The translations under genes and the position numbers were made by a program. Shown in pieces: positions 8,397 to 15,900 of a DNA stretch of 30,959 nucleotides. The notes beneath the pieces are model-generated. The model was not told the origin of the DNA and did no database searches. It saw only the letters and a list, made by a program, of their open reading frames with translations. Where the stretch lies: positions 1-30,959 of the forward strand of contig NZ_MWSM01000060.1 in NCBI RefSeq assembly GCF_002087075.1, given 5' to 3'. This stretch comes from Streptococcus pseudopneumoniae ATCC BAA-960 = CCUG 49455. Its GTDB lineage: Bacteria > Bacillota > Bacilli > Lactobacillales > Streptococcaceae. Positions within the stretch are counted from its first letter, which is position 1; the number at the start of each line of letters is the position of its first letter.

Positions 8397-9239
8397 TTAC
8401 TCACCGAATTTTACAACTCGTGTAGGGTCGTATAGGTAAACACCATAGTGTTTGTCACCAGTGATAACCGTTGTCTTTTTAAGGATGTCACGGTCTGTTT
8501 CGATAGCCACATCACGTTTTAGCATGATAACAAACGCACCATATTTATTGGCATCATCTGTCTGAGTCTGGCTAGGAGACACTTTGACAAGGAAACCTTT
8601 ACCTTCTTCAACTTTTTTAGAGCGGACGATTTGCACACCAGCAACTTCACCAAAGGTCCCAGAAACAACCATATTTGCTCCAAGCTCTGAACCTTTAGTC
8701 CATTCTTTTGCTACGTCAGTTTTTAGCTTAGTAGCATCTTTAGGGTTGATGATAGCAACATACTGTGCATCTTCTTCATCCTCAAAAATATCAAGAGCCT
8801 TATCAATTGCCTCAAGAGTTGTTGGAGTTTCTGCAACGTGCTGTGTTGCAGTCTTAGCCACCGCTACCAAATCATCATCAATCTTGTTAGCAATAGCCAA
8901 ACCAAGCTGGTAAGTGGCTTGACCTAGTGGGTCACCAAGACCTGACAAAAGAGCTTCATCGGTAATTTCATAACCTTTAGCAGCCTTTTTGATGGTCATA
9001 GTAGTCTTTTTAGTAGTCAATTTGTCTGGAGAAATAGCTTGACCTTCTCCAACCTCAGTCGCATCTCCTGCGTACTCCCATGCTGGAACTGTTAGAGTGT
9101 TCCCTGGTTGTCCTTGGAGTGCTGTTTCCACATAAGCAAGTGGAGTAAATTTAATCAATTTAGGTAGTTTAGCGGAAACCATGTCCGCCATCACTTCTGG
9201 GTTAACCATAGTGGCTAGTTTAGTTTGTCCTGCTGTCAT
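8397..9239 (-). CDS. Major capsid protein
   Basis: This 280-residue protein begins MTAGQTKLATMVNPEVMADM. It includes P-A-W-E-Y-A-G-D-A-T-E-V-G-E-G and K-K-A-A-K-G-Y-E-I-T-D-E-A, hallmarks of the N4-gp56-like branch of HK97-fold capsid proteins. It ends in Y-G-V-Y-L-Y-D-P-T-R-V-V-K. It follows the scaffold gene by 5 nt. There is no long cleavable N-terminal delta region, consistent with a separate scaffold protein. Confidence 0.93.
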   Translation of the reverse strand: MTAGQTKLATMVNPEVMADMVSAKLPKLIKFTPLAYVETALQGQPGNTLTVPAWEYAGDATEVGEGQAISPDKLTTKKTTMTIKKAAKGYEITDEALLSGLGDPLGQATYQLGLAIANKIDDDLVAVAKTATQHVAETPTTLEAIDKALDIFEDEEDAQYVAIINPKDATKLKTDVAKEWTKGSELGANMVVSGTFGEVAGVQIVRSKKVEEGKGFLVKVSPSQTQTDDANKYGAFVIMLKRDVAIETDRDILKKTTVITGDKHYGVYLYDPTRVVKFGE

Positions 9240-9244
9240 TTATT

Positions 9245-9814
9245 TTAACCTTTCAATTTCTTATAGAGTTCTGGGTTCTTTTGATAGAGTTCATTTCGAC
9301 TCTGATAACCCATGCGAGCAAATTCTTCTTTTGTGACACCGTCGCTGTCAACTGGTGCTTGCTTCATTGGAGCTCCGCCTTTTAGCTTTTCTTGCACGCC
9401 TTTCTGCACAGCTTGTTCCCATGATTTCTGCAATACTGCTACGGACTGCGATACCGTCTCTGCGCTTGTCAAATCAACTACATTTACTAACTCAACAGGT
9501 AAGTCACGTTCACTTAGCATTGCTTTAGCCTCTGCGGTCAATTCCTTACGAGCAATAGCCTTTTCACGGTCAGCTAGTTCTTGCTCACGCTGATCCAACT
9601 GATATTTCTGTTTTTCATCAGCGTTCATCTTAGCAAGCTTCTTAGCTTCGTTTTCCTTGGCTTCTTGCTCTGACTTCCACTTGGCAAACTTCTTATCGAT
9701 GATAGCATCGACATCTGCGTCCGTGTACTTCTTCTCGTCTTGCGGTTGTTGTGCAGGTTCTGCAGGTACCTTTTGTTCTTCAACCGTTTCGACTGTTTGT
9801 GTTTCTTCGTTCAT
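9245..9814 (-). CDS. Scaffold protein (DUF4355-like)
   Basis: I place the start at ATG 9814 (MNEETQTVETVEEQ) because AGGAGG lies 7 nt upstream. A longer in-frame extension to 9877 has no ribosome site and enters the terminator region. The 189-residue product is a Lys/Glu-rich coiled coil (about residues 40-110) with a conserved C-terminal segment (FARMGYQSRNELYQKNPELY). Both are typical of DUF4355 capsid scaffolds, which guide procapsid assembly and then leave. It sits directly before the capsid gene. Confidence 0.9.
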   Translation of the reverse strand: MNEETQTVETVEEQKVPAEPAQQPQDEKKYTDADVDAIIDKKFAKWKSEQEAKENEAKKLAKMNADEKQKYQLDQREQELADREKAIARKELTAEAKAMLSERDLPVELVNVVDLTSAETVSQSVAVLQKSWEQAVQKGVQEKLKGGAPMKQAPVDSDGVTKEEFARMGYQSRNELYQKNPELYKKLKG

Positions 9815-9890
9815 TGCGAACCTCCTATTTTTAAAGTCGTCCCCGACTGTAATTTCCATAGCTTTTAGTGTCTTCAATGCTTGGACAATA

Positions 9891-9918
9891 TAAAAACCGT
9901 ACGGGATTCCATACGGTT
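9891..9918 (-). terminator. Third tandem terminator-like hairpin
   Basis: Sense strand AACCGTA / TACGGTT (9918-9912 with 9901-9895) is followed by TTTAT. It is the last of three hairpins after the structured RNA and lies about 80 nt before the scaffold start. Confidence 0.6.
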
Positions 9919-9928
9919 AGGGCATAAG

Positions 9929-9955
9929 AAAACCGCCTCGATTTCGATGCGGTTT
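9929..9955 (-). terminator. Second tandem terminator-like hairpin
   Basis: Sense strand AAACCGC / GCGGTTT closes a loop that can itself pair (CGA/TCG), followed by a weak U-rich tail (TCTT). It is weaker than its two neighbours. Confidence 0.5.
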
Positions 9956-9972
9956 ATAGTGGTTTATTGCAA

Positions 9973-10003
9973 CAAAAAAGCGCCTAGATTACTATCTAAG
10001 CGC
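9973..10003 (-). terminator. Intrinsic terminator of the structured RNA
   Basis: A ten-pair stem GCGCTTAGAT / ATCTAGGCGC with an AGTA loop (10003-9980) is followed by TTTTTTG in the leftward direction. It begins directly after the closing helix of the structured RNA, so it probably forms that RNA's 3' end. Confidence 0.85.
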
Positions 10004-10089
10004 AAGATAGGCAGGACTGTCGGGGCTCCTGCATTTCTCGACCCACTATAAGTGGCGCGTTGGTGACAGATTCTCAACCTCTATCTTTA
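9973..10089 (-). ncRNA. Compact structured RNA between minor head and scaffold genes
   Basis: This non-coding stretch of about 117 nt has its own promoter and terminator. A closing helix AAGAUAG/CUAUCUU (10087-10081 with 10010-10004) encloses three hairpins. The first is GUUG...CAAC (10078-10075 with 10062-10059). The second is CCACU-UAU-AGUGG (10055-10043). The third is GCAGGA...UCCUGC (10032-10027 with 10016-10011). The loop of the third carries GACAG and the loop of the first carries CUGUC, a perfect five-pair kissing interaction or pseudoknot (10069-10065 with 10021-10017). No ORF fits. I do not recognise an Rfam class. It could be a small trans-acting RNA, a processing or antitermination element, or an RNA partner of the neighbouring toxin-like MuF domain; none of these is shown. 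Confidence 0.75.
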
Positions 10090-10094
10090 CCAAA

Positions 10095-10123
10095 AGTATA
10101 GCACTATTTTTCCTTTTTGTAAA
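10095..10123 (-). promoter_or_regulatory. Promoter of the structured RNA
   Basis: Leftward TTTACA (10123-10118), a 17-nt spacer, and an extended -10 TGCTATACT (TATACT at 10100-10095) overlap the stop of the minor head gene. The predicted start falls at about 10089, right at the closing helix of the structured RNA. Confidence 0.8.
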
Positions 10124-11654
10124 GCGTCAACATATTTTTTCCATTCTTTTTAACTTGACGAATCCCCACCTTGTTAAAGTGAATGACTAGCATTTCATCT
10201 CGTGGCACCATCACCGCTTCCATAATGACCTTATCTTTGTTAGGTATTTTTACATATGAAATAATTGATTTTTCAACCCTCTCTGAATTATCTAGAATCA
10301 AATAAGGTTTTTGAACTGCCTCTTTTATTAACATAAACTCATCTAAGGAATACTGTTGTCCATGTCTCACTAATGAAGTAGCTAAACTGCTAACATCTAT
10401 ATAAGCAGAACTTACTCCTATCAATTTGGTTATATCACTCGAAAAATTACCTAATTCATATTCAGATTTTAGTAAGCCTACGAGTTGTTCTTTCGATAAT
10501 CCACCCTTCCCAATTTCATCCCATGCGTTACTAACATCAGAAAACAATTTTTGGGTATTATATCTTGAAACGGTTTGGTCACTTTTCTTGTAATCTTGTA
10601 TTTCATTTTTTACATCTTTCGCAACATACTTGCTATACCACTCTTTATAAGTCATATCAGCAGGTACTAGCTCGGTCTTACCTGTCTCTGGATTCCTTGC
10701 TCTGCGCTTCAACTTGCTGTAGTCTGCGTCCTCGTCGTATGCGACAGTAGTAGACCTACACCAAGGGTGCATAGGCGGACAATTGACGCCAGGGGTAGCC
10801 TTATCCCTATCATAGACCTTATTATCGTGCTCTTGGCAGATATGTGATGTACGCTTGTCTAAGACGGCTACAAAGATATACTTCTCTATGTCTGCTTCTT
10901 CATAGCTGAGTAGTTCCATTTGGTTATGAAAAAAGGCTGATTCTGTCCGAACCAAACGCCTCGCATCATTCTGACCGACATCGAATCGTTCAGCAATTGC
11001 TTGTGCCGTTTCTCGTGTTCCTCTTCCTGTCATGAGGCTCATGAGTAGTTCATCTTTTATGCTAGAAGTAAGCTTCCCCGTATTCTTCCAGATGTTTGTT
11101 GAGTAGGTACTTCCATCTCCTACCCAACTAAAAGACTGTAGATGTTTAATCTCGCTCTCAGGAAGCCCAGAAAAGCCATATGCCAGCCCTGTCTGCTGTT
11201 GCAGGTCAAAGGTAGCCTTGTAGTAACTATCCTTCATCAGGTCGCTATAGAAGGCGTCTGAGCCCGTCTTCTCTGAATGATAGATAGATTCACGCATACG
11301 ATCTAAATCATCACTCAAACGCTCTAGGCGCTTCATACGAAAAGAATAAGCTGGGCTGTCTAAGTCAGCTAGTAATCTTTGGATGTTCGGGGCATTCGGT
11401 CTTGCTTCAAGTACTTTACGAAGTTCATTCAGATTTTTCTTGTCTTTCATGTTCTTCAAAACTTGTCTAGCGTCTACCTGACTTAGACCATAATCACGTT
11501 GGAACTTATCAAAAATCTTATTGACTTCCTTATCCAAGTAAGTCTTGGCTTCCTGATAGACCTTATCGAACTGGTCTGCCTGCTTTTCGGCCTTGTCCAT
11601 CTGCTGGTAAATCAGATTGGCTTTCCTCTTCGCCCAATACTCCTGATTCTTCAT
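10104..11654 (-). CDS. MuF-family minor head protein with BECR-like C-terminal domain
   Basis: This 516-residue protein has a helical N-terminus (residues 1-180) and a MuF core around 180-330: D-A-R-R-L-V-R-T-E, then L-D-K-R-T-S-H-I-C, then C-P-P-M-H-P-W-C-R-S. These are typical of minor head proteins that bind the portal and enter the head. After residue 350 comes an extra domain of about 150 residues (L-V-R-H-G, then S-I-I-S-Y-V-K-I-P, then M-L-T-L-Y-K-K-E-K). Its pattern recalls the BECR-fold nucleases (PBECR group) fused to MuF proteins in Firmicutes prophages. The start overlaps the portal 3' end by 92 nt and has GAGGTAGAGG upstream. The MuF call is firm; the toxin domain call is by pattern. 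Confidence 0.88.
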   Translation of the reverse strand: MKNQEYWAKRKANLIYQQMDKAEKQADQFDKVYQEAKTYLDKEVNKIFDKFQRDYGLSQVDARQVLKNMKDKKNLNELRKVLEARPNAPNIQRLLADLDSPAYSFRMKRLERLSDDLDRMRESIYHSEKTGSDAFYSDLMKDSYYKATFDLQQQTGLAYGFSGLPESEIKHLQSFSWVGDGSTYSTNIWKNTGKLTSSIKDELLMSLMTGRGTRETAQAIAERFDVGQNDARRLVRTESAFFHNQMELLSYEEADIEKYIFVAVLDKRTSHICQEHDNKVYDRDKATPGVNCPPMHPWCRSTTVAYDEDADYSKLKRRARNPETGKTELVPADMTYKEWYSKYVAKDVKNEIQDYKKSDQTVSRYNTQKLFSDVSNAWDEIGKGGLSKEQLVGLLKSEYELGNFSSDITKLIGVSSAYIDVSSLATSLVRHGQQYSLDEFMLIKEAVQKPYLILDNSERVEKSIISYVKIPNKDKVIMEAVMVPRDEMLVIHFNKVGIRQVKKNGKNMLTLYKKEK

Positions 11655-12019
11655 CCTCTACCTCGTCTTCGGGTTTCGTGTTGTCTTTGTTGAACATCGA
11701 CATGTCTTCCATGTTCTTCTTTTTCTCTTCTTCCAAGGCTTCCAGCTCAGCGTCAGGGTCTTCCACAAACGGCAAGAGAGAAATAAGCTGCCTATTGGTC
11801 ACTTTACCTTCCAAATTGTTCACAATCTGAGAGATTTCCAGCAAGTTTTTGGGCAAACCACGGCTGAATTGTGGAACGATTGAATGAGACTCTAGTGCAA
11901 TCTGTTTCATACCCAAGTAATGAGCAAAAATCGCAATACGCTGTCTTAATCCACGCTTGTAGTTCGCTTCCTTGGTCTTGGTAATCATCTCAAGGCCCAT
12001 TAGCTTGAATTCCATAGCT
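11563..12019 (-). CDS. Portal protein, exon 2
   Basis: This is the 3' exon of the portal gene. Joining 13911..12899 to 12019..11563 gives 1470 nt, exactly 490 codons (489 residues), the usual size of SPP1-type portals. The splice rebuilds S-G-V-A-M-E-F-K-L-M-G across the junction, a block conserved in this family. The tail is acidic (DEVEDEESGVLGEEESQ) and ends GRKAGRPVR. An ATG at 12015 could start this half alone, but the conserved N-terminal exon lies intact upstream. The 3' end overlaps the minor head gene by 92 nt. Confidence 0.93.
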
Positions 12020-12229
12020 CAATTTTGTTACCGTAGAGGCTCTTTATCCTCTACTTCTTACGGTTTCCCGTAAGTTCAGACTATCTCTTCACCCTTATCA
12101 GGGTGTCGGATTTCGTGGATATTTCTGCATATAAAAAAAACGATACTATGTACCGTTTCTCACTTAGCTTACTCTATCTAGTCGTTAAACCTTACTGATA
12201 TTTCTACCAGCAGTGGTAATTGATTAGCT

Positions 12230-12763
12230 TCAGTAATATGTCACAAATCTCCCTTTTTCATCTCGAACAATTGTCTTACCAGACATGTCCACACCTTTTG
12301 AAAATTGTCTTAAATCGTATTTTTTATAATTCAATAAGATATCATCTATTGTTTCATCATTAACGATTATATCATCTCGTTTTATGGAACGATAATATCT
12401 GTAGACAAGAGTTGAAAAAGAAATGTTGTTTTCTTCAGATAATTTTTTTAGATAGTCTCTCAAGATATATCCCTTATACTTAACGTTATCAGAACGATTA
12501 CGTTTATTTGTATGTTCAGGAACCCACCTACAATTACTTGGTGAGTAGTCTTTGTCATTATCTATCCTATCTAATTGCAAACCAAATTCTACTCCGTTTT
12601 GCATTGCCCAACTTCTGAACTTAGCTACATCACTAAATTCATCAGAAACACCTATTCCACGTTTCCCATACCATTTATAAGCCCAATGTTTTTCATCATA
12701 ACACCTTGCTAACATAGAGTAATAAACTTGATTTAGATGTTTGTGCATTTTATCTTTTATCAT
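12230..12763 (-). CDS. Intron-encoded HNH homing endonuclease
   Basis: This 177-residue protein has the phage HNH pattern M-L-A-R-C-Y, Y-K-W-Y-G-K-R-G-I-G-V, then W-A-M-Q-N-G, then L-D-R-I-D-N-D-K-D-Y-S-P-S-N-C-R-W-V. This form is common in group I intron ORFs. The remainder (residues 95-177) resembles DNA-binding helices (YILRDYLKKLSEENNISFST) and a C-terminal strand pair. It is expected to cut intronless portal alleles and drive intron homing. The start is ATG 12763 with AGGAG 8 nt upstream; an earlier ATG at 12767 is closed after five codons. Its ribosome site lies in a long hairpin (12773-12822). Confidence 0.93.
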   Translation of the reverse strand: MIKDKMHKHLNQVYYSMLARCYDEKHWAYKWYGKRGIGVSDEFSDVAKFRSWAMQNGVEFGLQLDRIDNDKDYSPSNCRWVPEHTNKRNRSDNVKYKGYILRDYLKKLSEENNISFSTLVYRYYRSIKRDDIIVNDETIDDILLNYKKYDLRQFSKGVDMSGKTIVRDEKGRFVTYY

Positions 12764-12772
12764 TCATCTTCT

Positions 12773-12822
12773 CCTAGATTATTATACTCTTATTATACCA
12801 TAACAGAATATAAATATCTAGG
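12773..12822 (-). promoter_or_regulatory. Ribosome-site sequestering hairpin with an internal promoter
   Basis: Sense CCTAGAT (12822-12816) pairs with ATCTAGG (12779-12773). After a two-base internal loop, TTATATTC (12813-12806) pairs with GAGTATAA (12789-12782), giving 15 pairs in all. The 3' arm covers part of the HNH AGGAG. The loop holds an extended -10, TGGTATAAT (12800-12792), so transcripts starting near 12785 lack the 5' arm and leave the ribosome site free. Confidence 0.75.
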
Positions 12823-12898
12823 TTATTACTGTTTTGCGCCTTCCAATTTTAACCCGATTTATTACCTCAAAGTTACCTTTGAGGAGGGCAACTATTTC

Positions 12899-13911
12899 AC
12901 CCCCGAAGTATTCCCTGCGAAATTCTCATCAGTCAAATTAGGCACATGGCTAAATGTGTAGATGTCCTCTTTAAGAGCTGTACGCAAGATTTCAGTAGCA
13001 CTTTCGTCCAGCGTATTCTTCAAGAACTCAGCCCTTGCACTATCGCCCGGCAATTCCAAAAGACCTTCTTCAGAAAGAATCTTCATTGCTACCTTAGCGT
13101 CTTCTGGAGTGTCTGCTAACTGCGTGCCATACAAGACAAGTATAGACTCTACAGCCTGTTCCTTATCATTGACACGATTCCCCATCAAGGAATTATAAGC
13201 GTCTATCAAGCTAATTTGTTGCTCATAGTCACCAATTGCAAAGTGATTGTTGCGATATTCGATAATTGGGATTTGCCCAAGGTTGTGAGGGGTTACCTGC
13301 TCATTCTGAGTTGTTCCTGAATCTGTACTTCTCAGCACCATGTGATAGTGCAGATTTTCGGTAAAAACCTCAGCCTGGTACTTGGTAGTGTCTTTCGTAT
13401 CGTCTTTTACTTCATAGTAATAGACCGCAAACAAAGGCTTCCGCTCAATACTATCATCGTAGACCATGAAAGTATTCTCCGGATCAATACTAGTTGAATC
13501 CAACTCAGCCATACCCTCTTTAGCATAGATGTACTCGTAAGCACGACCATAGATAGCCATGTTCAAAGCATTCTGAGCATCTACTTGGTCAATTTCAGCA
13601 CCATCAAAGGCTGTAAGTAGTTCATCGATATCACCGTCAGCAGTATTGTTATACTTGATAGGATTGCCCATAAAATAGCCCGTAGCCGTGTCTGCGATAT
13701 CCTTGGCATGATTGGCTACCGTCTTGTAATTAGGTGCGTTCACGTTGCGTCTCGTGTGTTCTAAGATAGCATGCTCACCCAAATAGTAGCTTTTAAGCTT
13801 CTTCAAATGTGAGCTTTCAGTGTTATGCATCGTTATCAATTTGTAAATCAGGTCTTTCTTCAAAGAACCCTCATCATATCCATCCCGTGGATAGGTTAAA
13901 TATTGGTACAT
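12899..13911 (-). CDS. Portal protein, exon 1
   Basis: This is the 5' exon, encoding residues 1-337 plus two bases of codon 338. It begins MYQYLTYPRDGYDEGSL and contains K-S-Y-Y-L-G-E-H, Y-F-M-G-N-P-I-K-Y, Y-G-R-A-Y-E-Y-I-Y, F-A-V-Y-Y-Y-E-V, and P-I-I-E-Y-R-N-N. These are standard SPP1/gp6-type portal motifs for the dodecameric DNA gate. The exon ends in D-E-N-F-A-G-N-T-S-G-V, a strongly conserved segment, so the intron sits in a functionally constrained place, as is usual for homing introns. Unspliced RNA would stop at 12892 after only V-K. Confidence 0.95.
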
Positions 13912-13922
13912 GTCTTTCCTCT

Positions 13923-15137
13923 CTATAGACCATAATCAGAACGTCTGCGGACGGTTGCTTTTGGTTGCGAATGTTGCGAGTAAATCGCATAACGCACCGC
14001 ATCTAGTACGTCGTCATTCTCTTTCACTGGTTCGCCTGTCTTTTCGTTCCAGATGTATTGGTAGACTTCATCTTTGAACTTGCTGACCTTGTTTGATACA
14101 ACAAAAAAACGCCCAGCTTTCATCAGCTTGGCTACTTCTTCAATACCAGACAATACCGCTTTATTAGCGTTGAATGTTCTTAATTGCTCTCTTTGAAATC
14201 TAGCAACGTGTTCAGGTCGTGCACTGTCTGCCCAGAACGTAATATTCCCGTATCGTTCCTTGATATTCTTAGCGAGGTCTACCCAAAAATCTATCTCTTT
14301 GTACTGATGAGCGTGTTCCTCTAACAGATAAGCTGAACCGCCAGATGTTTCTCCAATGACAACAATAGAGCCAAAGTGTTCATATCCCCAGTCAACACCA
14401 GCATAGACTTTAGTGATATCTTCTGGTACGTTATCTACAACCATATTCTCGCTAAAATCACGATAGACGACGCCCTCACCAGTCACCCACAGACCAAGAA
14501 TATCTCGGTCATAAAATACACCAGCTGGTGTCGCATTCTTGATATTCTCTCGGTATCTGTCAGACATGAATGTATTATCATCTAACTTAAAATGAAAGTC
14601 GATGATCATATCGTCTCCAGAGTTGATATAATCCCGTCTGAGCCAGTGTGTCGGGATGTCTGGGTTGCTATCCCAAACAATCCTAGCACCCTCTCCTGAG
14701 CAACGTGAGATGATTTCCTTGAATACTTGTTCGTTAGCAAGAGATGCCTCGTTTACATAAGCTCCAAAAGCAGTAAAACCACGGGCGCGTTTTAAACCAG
14801 ATATAGAACCGGTGTAGACTTGAACTACCTTGACACCGCAAAGGGTAAAAGCTCCGTGCTTATCGTATTTAGGTTCAATATCAAACATGTTATACAGCTC
14901 CTGAATGATATTGTTTTGTATCGATGTTGAAGATGTTCCAGCTAAGATATACATCGGCTCATCTATGTTTAATCTATCCGCTGTTTCTCTCACTCGTGCA
15001 ATCTCATTCATGAAGACCATGTTGTTTAGAACAGTTTTACCTGAACGTTTTGCACCATGGAGACCACAGATAAAAAAATCATCATTCAATACTCGTGTAA
15101 GCACTTCTTCTTGTCGCTTTGTAAATTTATTTGTCAT
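13923..15137 (-). CDS. terL: Terminase large subunit
   Basis: This 404-residue packaging ATPase-nuclease has Walker A G-A-K-R-S-G-K-T near residue 30 and N-E-A-S-L-A-N after an F-G-A-Y-V strand. The C-terminal RNase H-like nuclease has G-V-D-W-G-Y-E-H-F-G and a later D-D-V-L-D-A-V-R-Y-A. This is the PBSX-type terminase pattern. I choose ATG 15137 (MTNKFTKRQEEVL), preceded by GAGAGGTG, over GTG 15146. It overlaps the small subunit gene by 11 nt. Confidence 0.95.
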   Translation of the reverse strand: MTNKFTKRQEEVLTRVLNDDFFICGLHGAKRSGKTVLNNMVFMNEIARVRETADRLNIDEPMYILAGTSSTSIQNNIIQELYNMFDIEPKYDKHGAFTLCGVKVVQVYTGSISGLKRARGFTAFGAYVNEASLANEQVFKEIISRCSGEGARIVWDSNPDIPTHWLRRDYINSGDDMIIDFHFKLDDNTFMSDRYRENIKNATPAGVFYDRDILGLWVTGEGVVYRDFSENMVVDNVPEDITKVYAGVDWGYEHFGSIVVIGETSGGSAYLLEEHAHQYKEIDFWVDLAKNIKERYGNITFWADSARPEHVARFQREQLRTFNANKAVLSGIEEVAKLMKAGRFFVVSNKVSKFKDEVYQYIWNEKTGEPVKENDDVLDAVRYAIYSQHSQPKATVRRRSDYGL

Positions 15138-15621
15138 CAAAAGCACCTCTCAAAGCCTTGGCGAAGTCTATCAATTTATCGTCTTGTTCATTATCCACAC
15201 CGATTTGTGATTTAAGTTTTTCGATTTCAAGTTCTAGTTTCTCAGCTTGTTTAGCAGTCGGATAACGCTTCAATATCTCAGCTATCGCTTTAATAACTGT
15301 GTTATTATCTGCCTTTTTCGTAACTCTATCCACCTCACCAGTGACAGGGTTCATCATCAAAACTTCCTCAAGTCGCTGGCCTCTTGCAATGTCTGAGAGA
15401 ATCGAAAGAGCCTCTTTAGCGCTCAAAATATTTTCATCGTGCATCTTTTCAGTTTCGGTTTGTATAAACGTTTTAACGCTTGCATTTTCTAGCAATTTAC
15501 TAGCGGTTGTTTTAGCATACGCTTCACTATAACCTGCGAATATTGCGGATTGATAGACATTACCAGTCCTCAAATACTCGCTCGCAAACATCTTTTGTCT
15601 TTGATTTAACCCAATGTCCAT
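15127..15621 (-). CDS. terS: Terminase small subunit
   Basis: The start is ATG 15621 with AAAGGTGGTG just upstream; the frame is open further to 15654 but without a ribosome site. The 164-residue protein begins MDIGLNQRQKMFASEYL and has a helix-turn-helix like segment (NVYQSAIFAGYSEAYAKTTA), typical of small terminases that recognise the packaging site. A central A-K-E-A-L-S-I-L-S-D-I-A-R-G and a C-terminal coiled coil (KQAEKLELEIEKLKSQI) fit oligomerisation. It overlaps the large subunit by 11 nt. Confidence 0.92.
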   Translation of the reverse strand: MDIGLNQRQKMFASEYLRTGNVYQSAIFAGYSEAYAKTTASKLLENASVKTFIQTETEKMHDENILSAKEALSILSDIARGQRLEEVLMMNPVTGEVDRVTKKADNNTVIKAIAEILKRYPTAKQAEKLELEIEKLKSQIGVDNEQDDKLIDFAKALRGAFDDK

Positions 15622-15736
15622 CACCACCTTTCGAATAATCAAAAAAAGCCACACGATGTGCGACCTTCTTGCAAGACGACTACTACCTTGCGTGTGTATT
15701 AAATTTTGACTTCTTTTTTATTTTTTGTAGTCTTTA

Positions 15737-15811
15737 CAACCTCTGAGGGAATCAAACCCTCTAGCTTATAACTTATCCGGAGTATAATTAGCTACGCAAT
15801 CATGCAAGGTC
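15737..15811 (-). ncRNA. tRNA-like element 2 (degenerate)
   Basis: This is a 75-nt stretch of tRNA length. The T arm GAGGG-TTTGATT-CCCTC is perfect (15761-15745). The acceptor GACCTT/GAGGTT has six pairs with two wobbles (15811-15806 with 15743-15738). A middle arm can form with a seven-base loop CCGGATA and GGA in the anticodon place, but the arm has a bulge, position 33 is C, T8 is absent, and the D loop lacks GG. It is probably not a working tRNA; a decayed tRNA or a tRNA mimic is more likely. Confidence 0.45.
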
Positions 15812-15900
15812 TAGTCGCTCCGCAACCATTTGTAAGTTAATGAGTGATATATGAATGCTAAGCCTACTGCCTACCCCATTCTGGGACACAAACACTCAAA

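Larger units (their letters stand above)
12020..12898 (-). ncRNA. Group I intron in the portal gene, carrying an HNH gene
   Basis: This 879-nt intron has P1 from exon GGGGU and guide GCCCU (12903-12899 with 12889-12885, U.G at the splice site). P2 is CCUCAAAG-GUAA-CUUUGAGG (12884-12865). P7 is GACUA/UAGUC (12183-12179 with 12083-12079), inside the classic element AACGACUAGA and the matching AGAGAUAGUCUGAAC. P8 is CACCCU-GAUA-AGGGUG. P9 is CUUACGG-GAAA-CCGUAAG (12074-12057). P9.1 is GUAGAGG/CCUCUAC. The terminal G is at 12020. Excision restores the portal frame. The last 75 nt align with the tape-measure intron. P3-P6 were not fully drawn, and the subgroup is unassigned. Confidence 0.95.

Noticed and set aside
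12230..12898. Portal interruption as an insertion sequence or transposon
   Set aside because: No transposase, terminal inverted repeats or target duplication; intron helices and an HNH gene are present instead.
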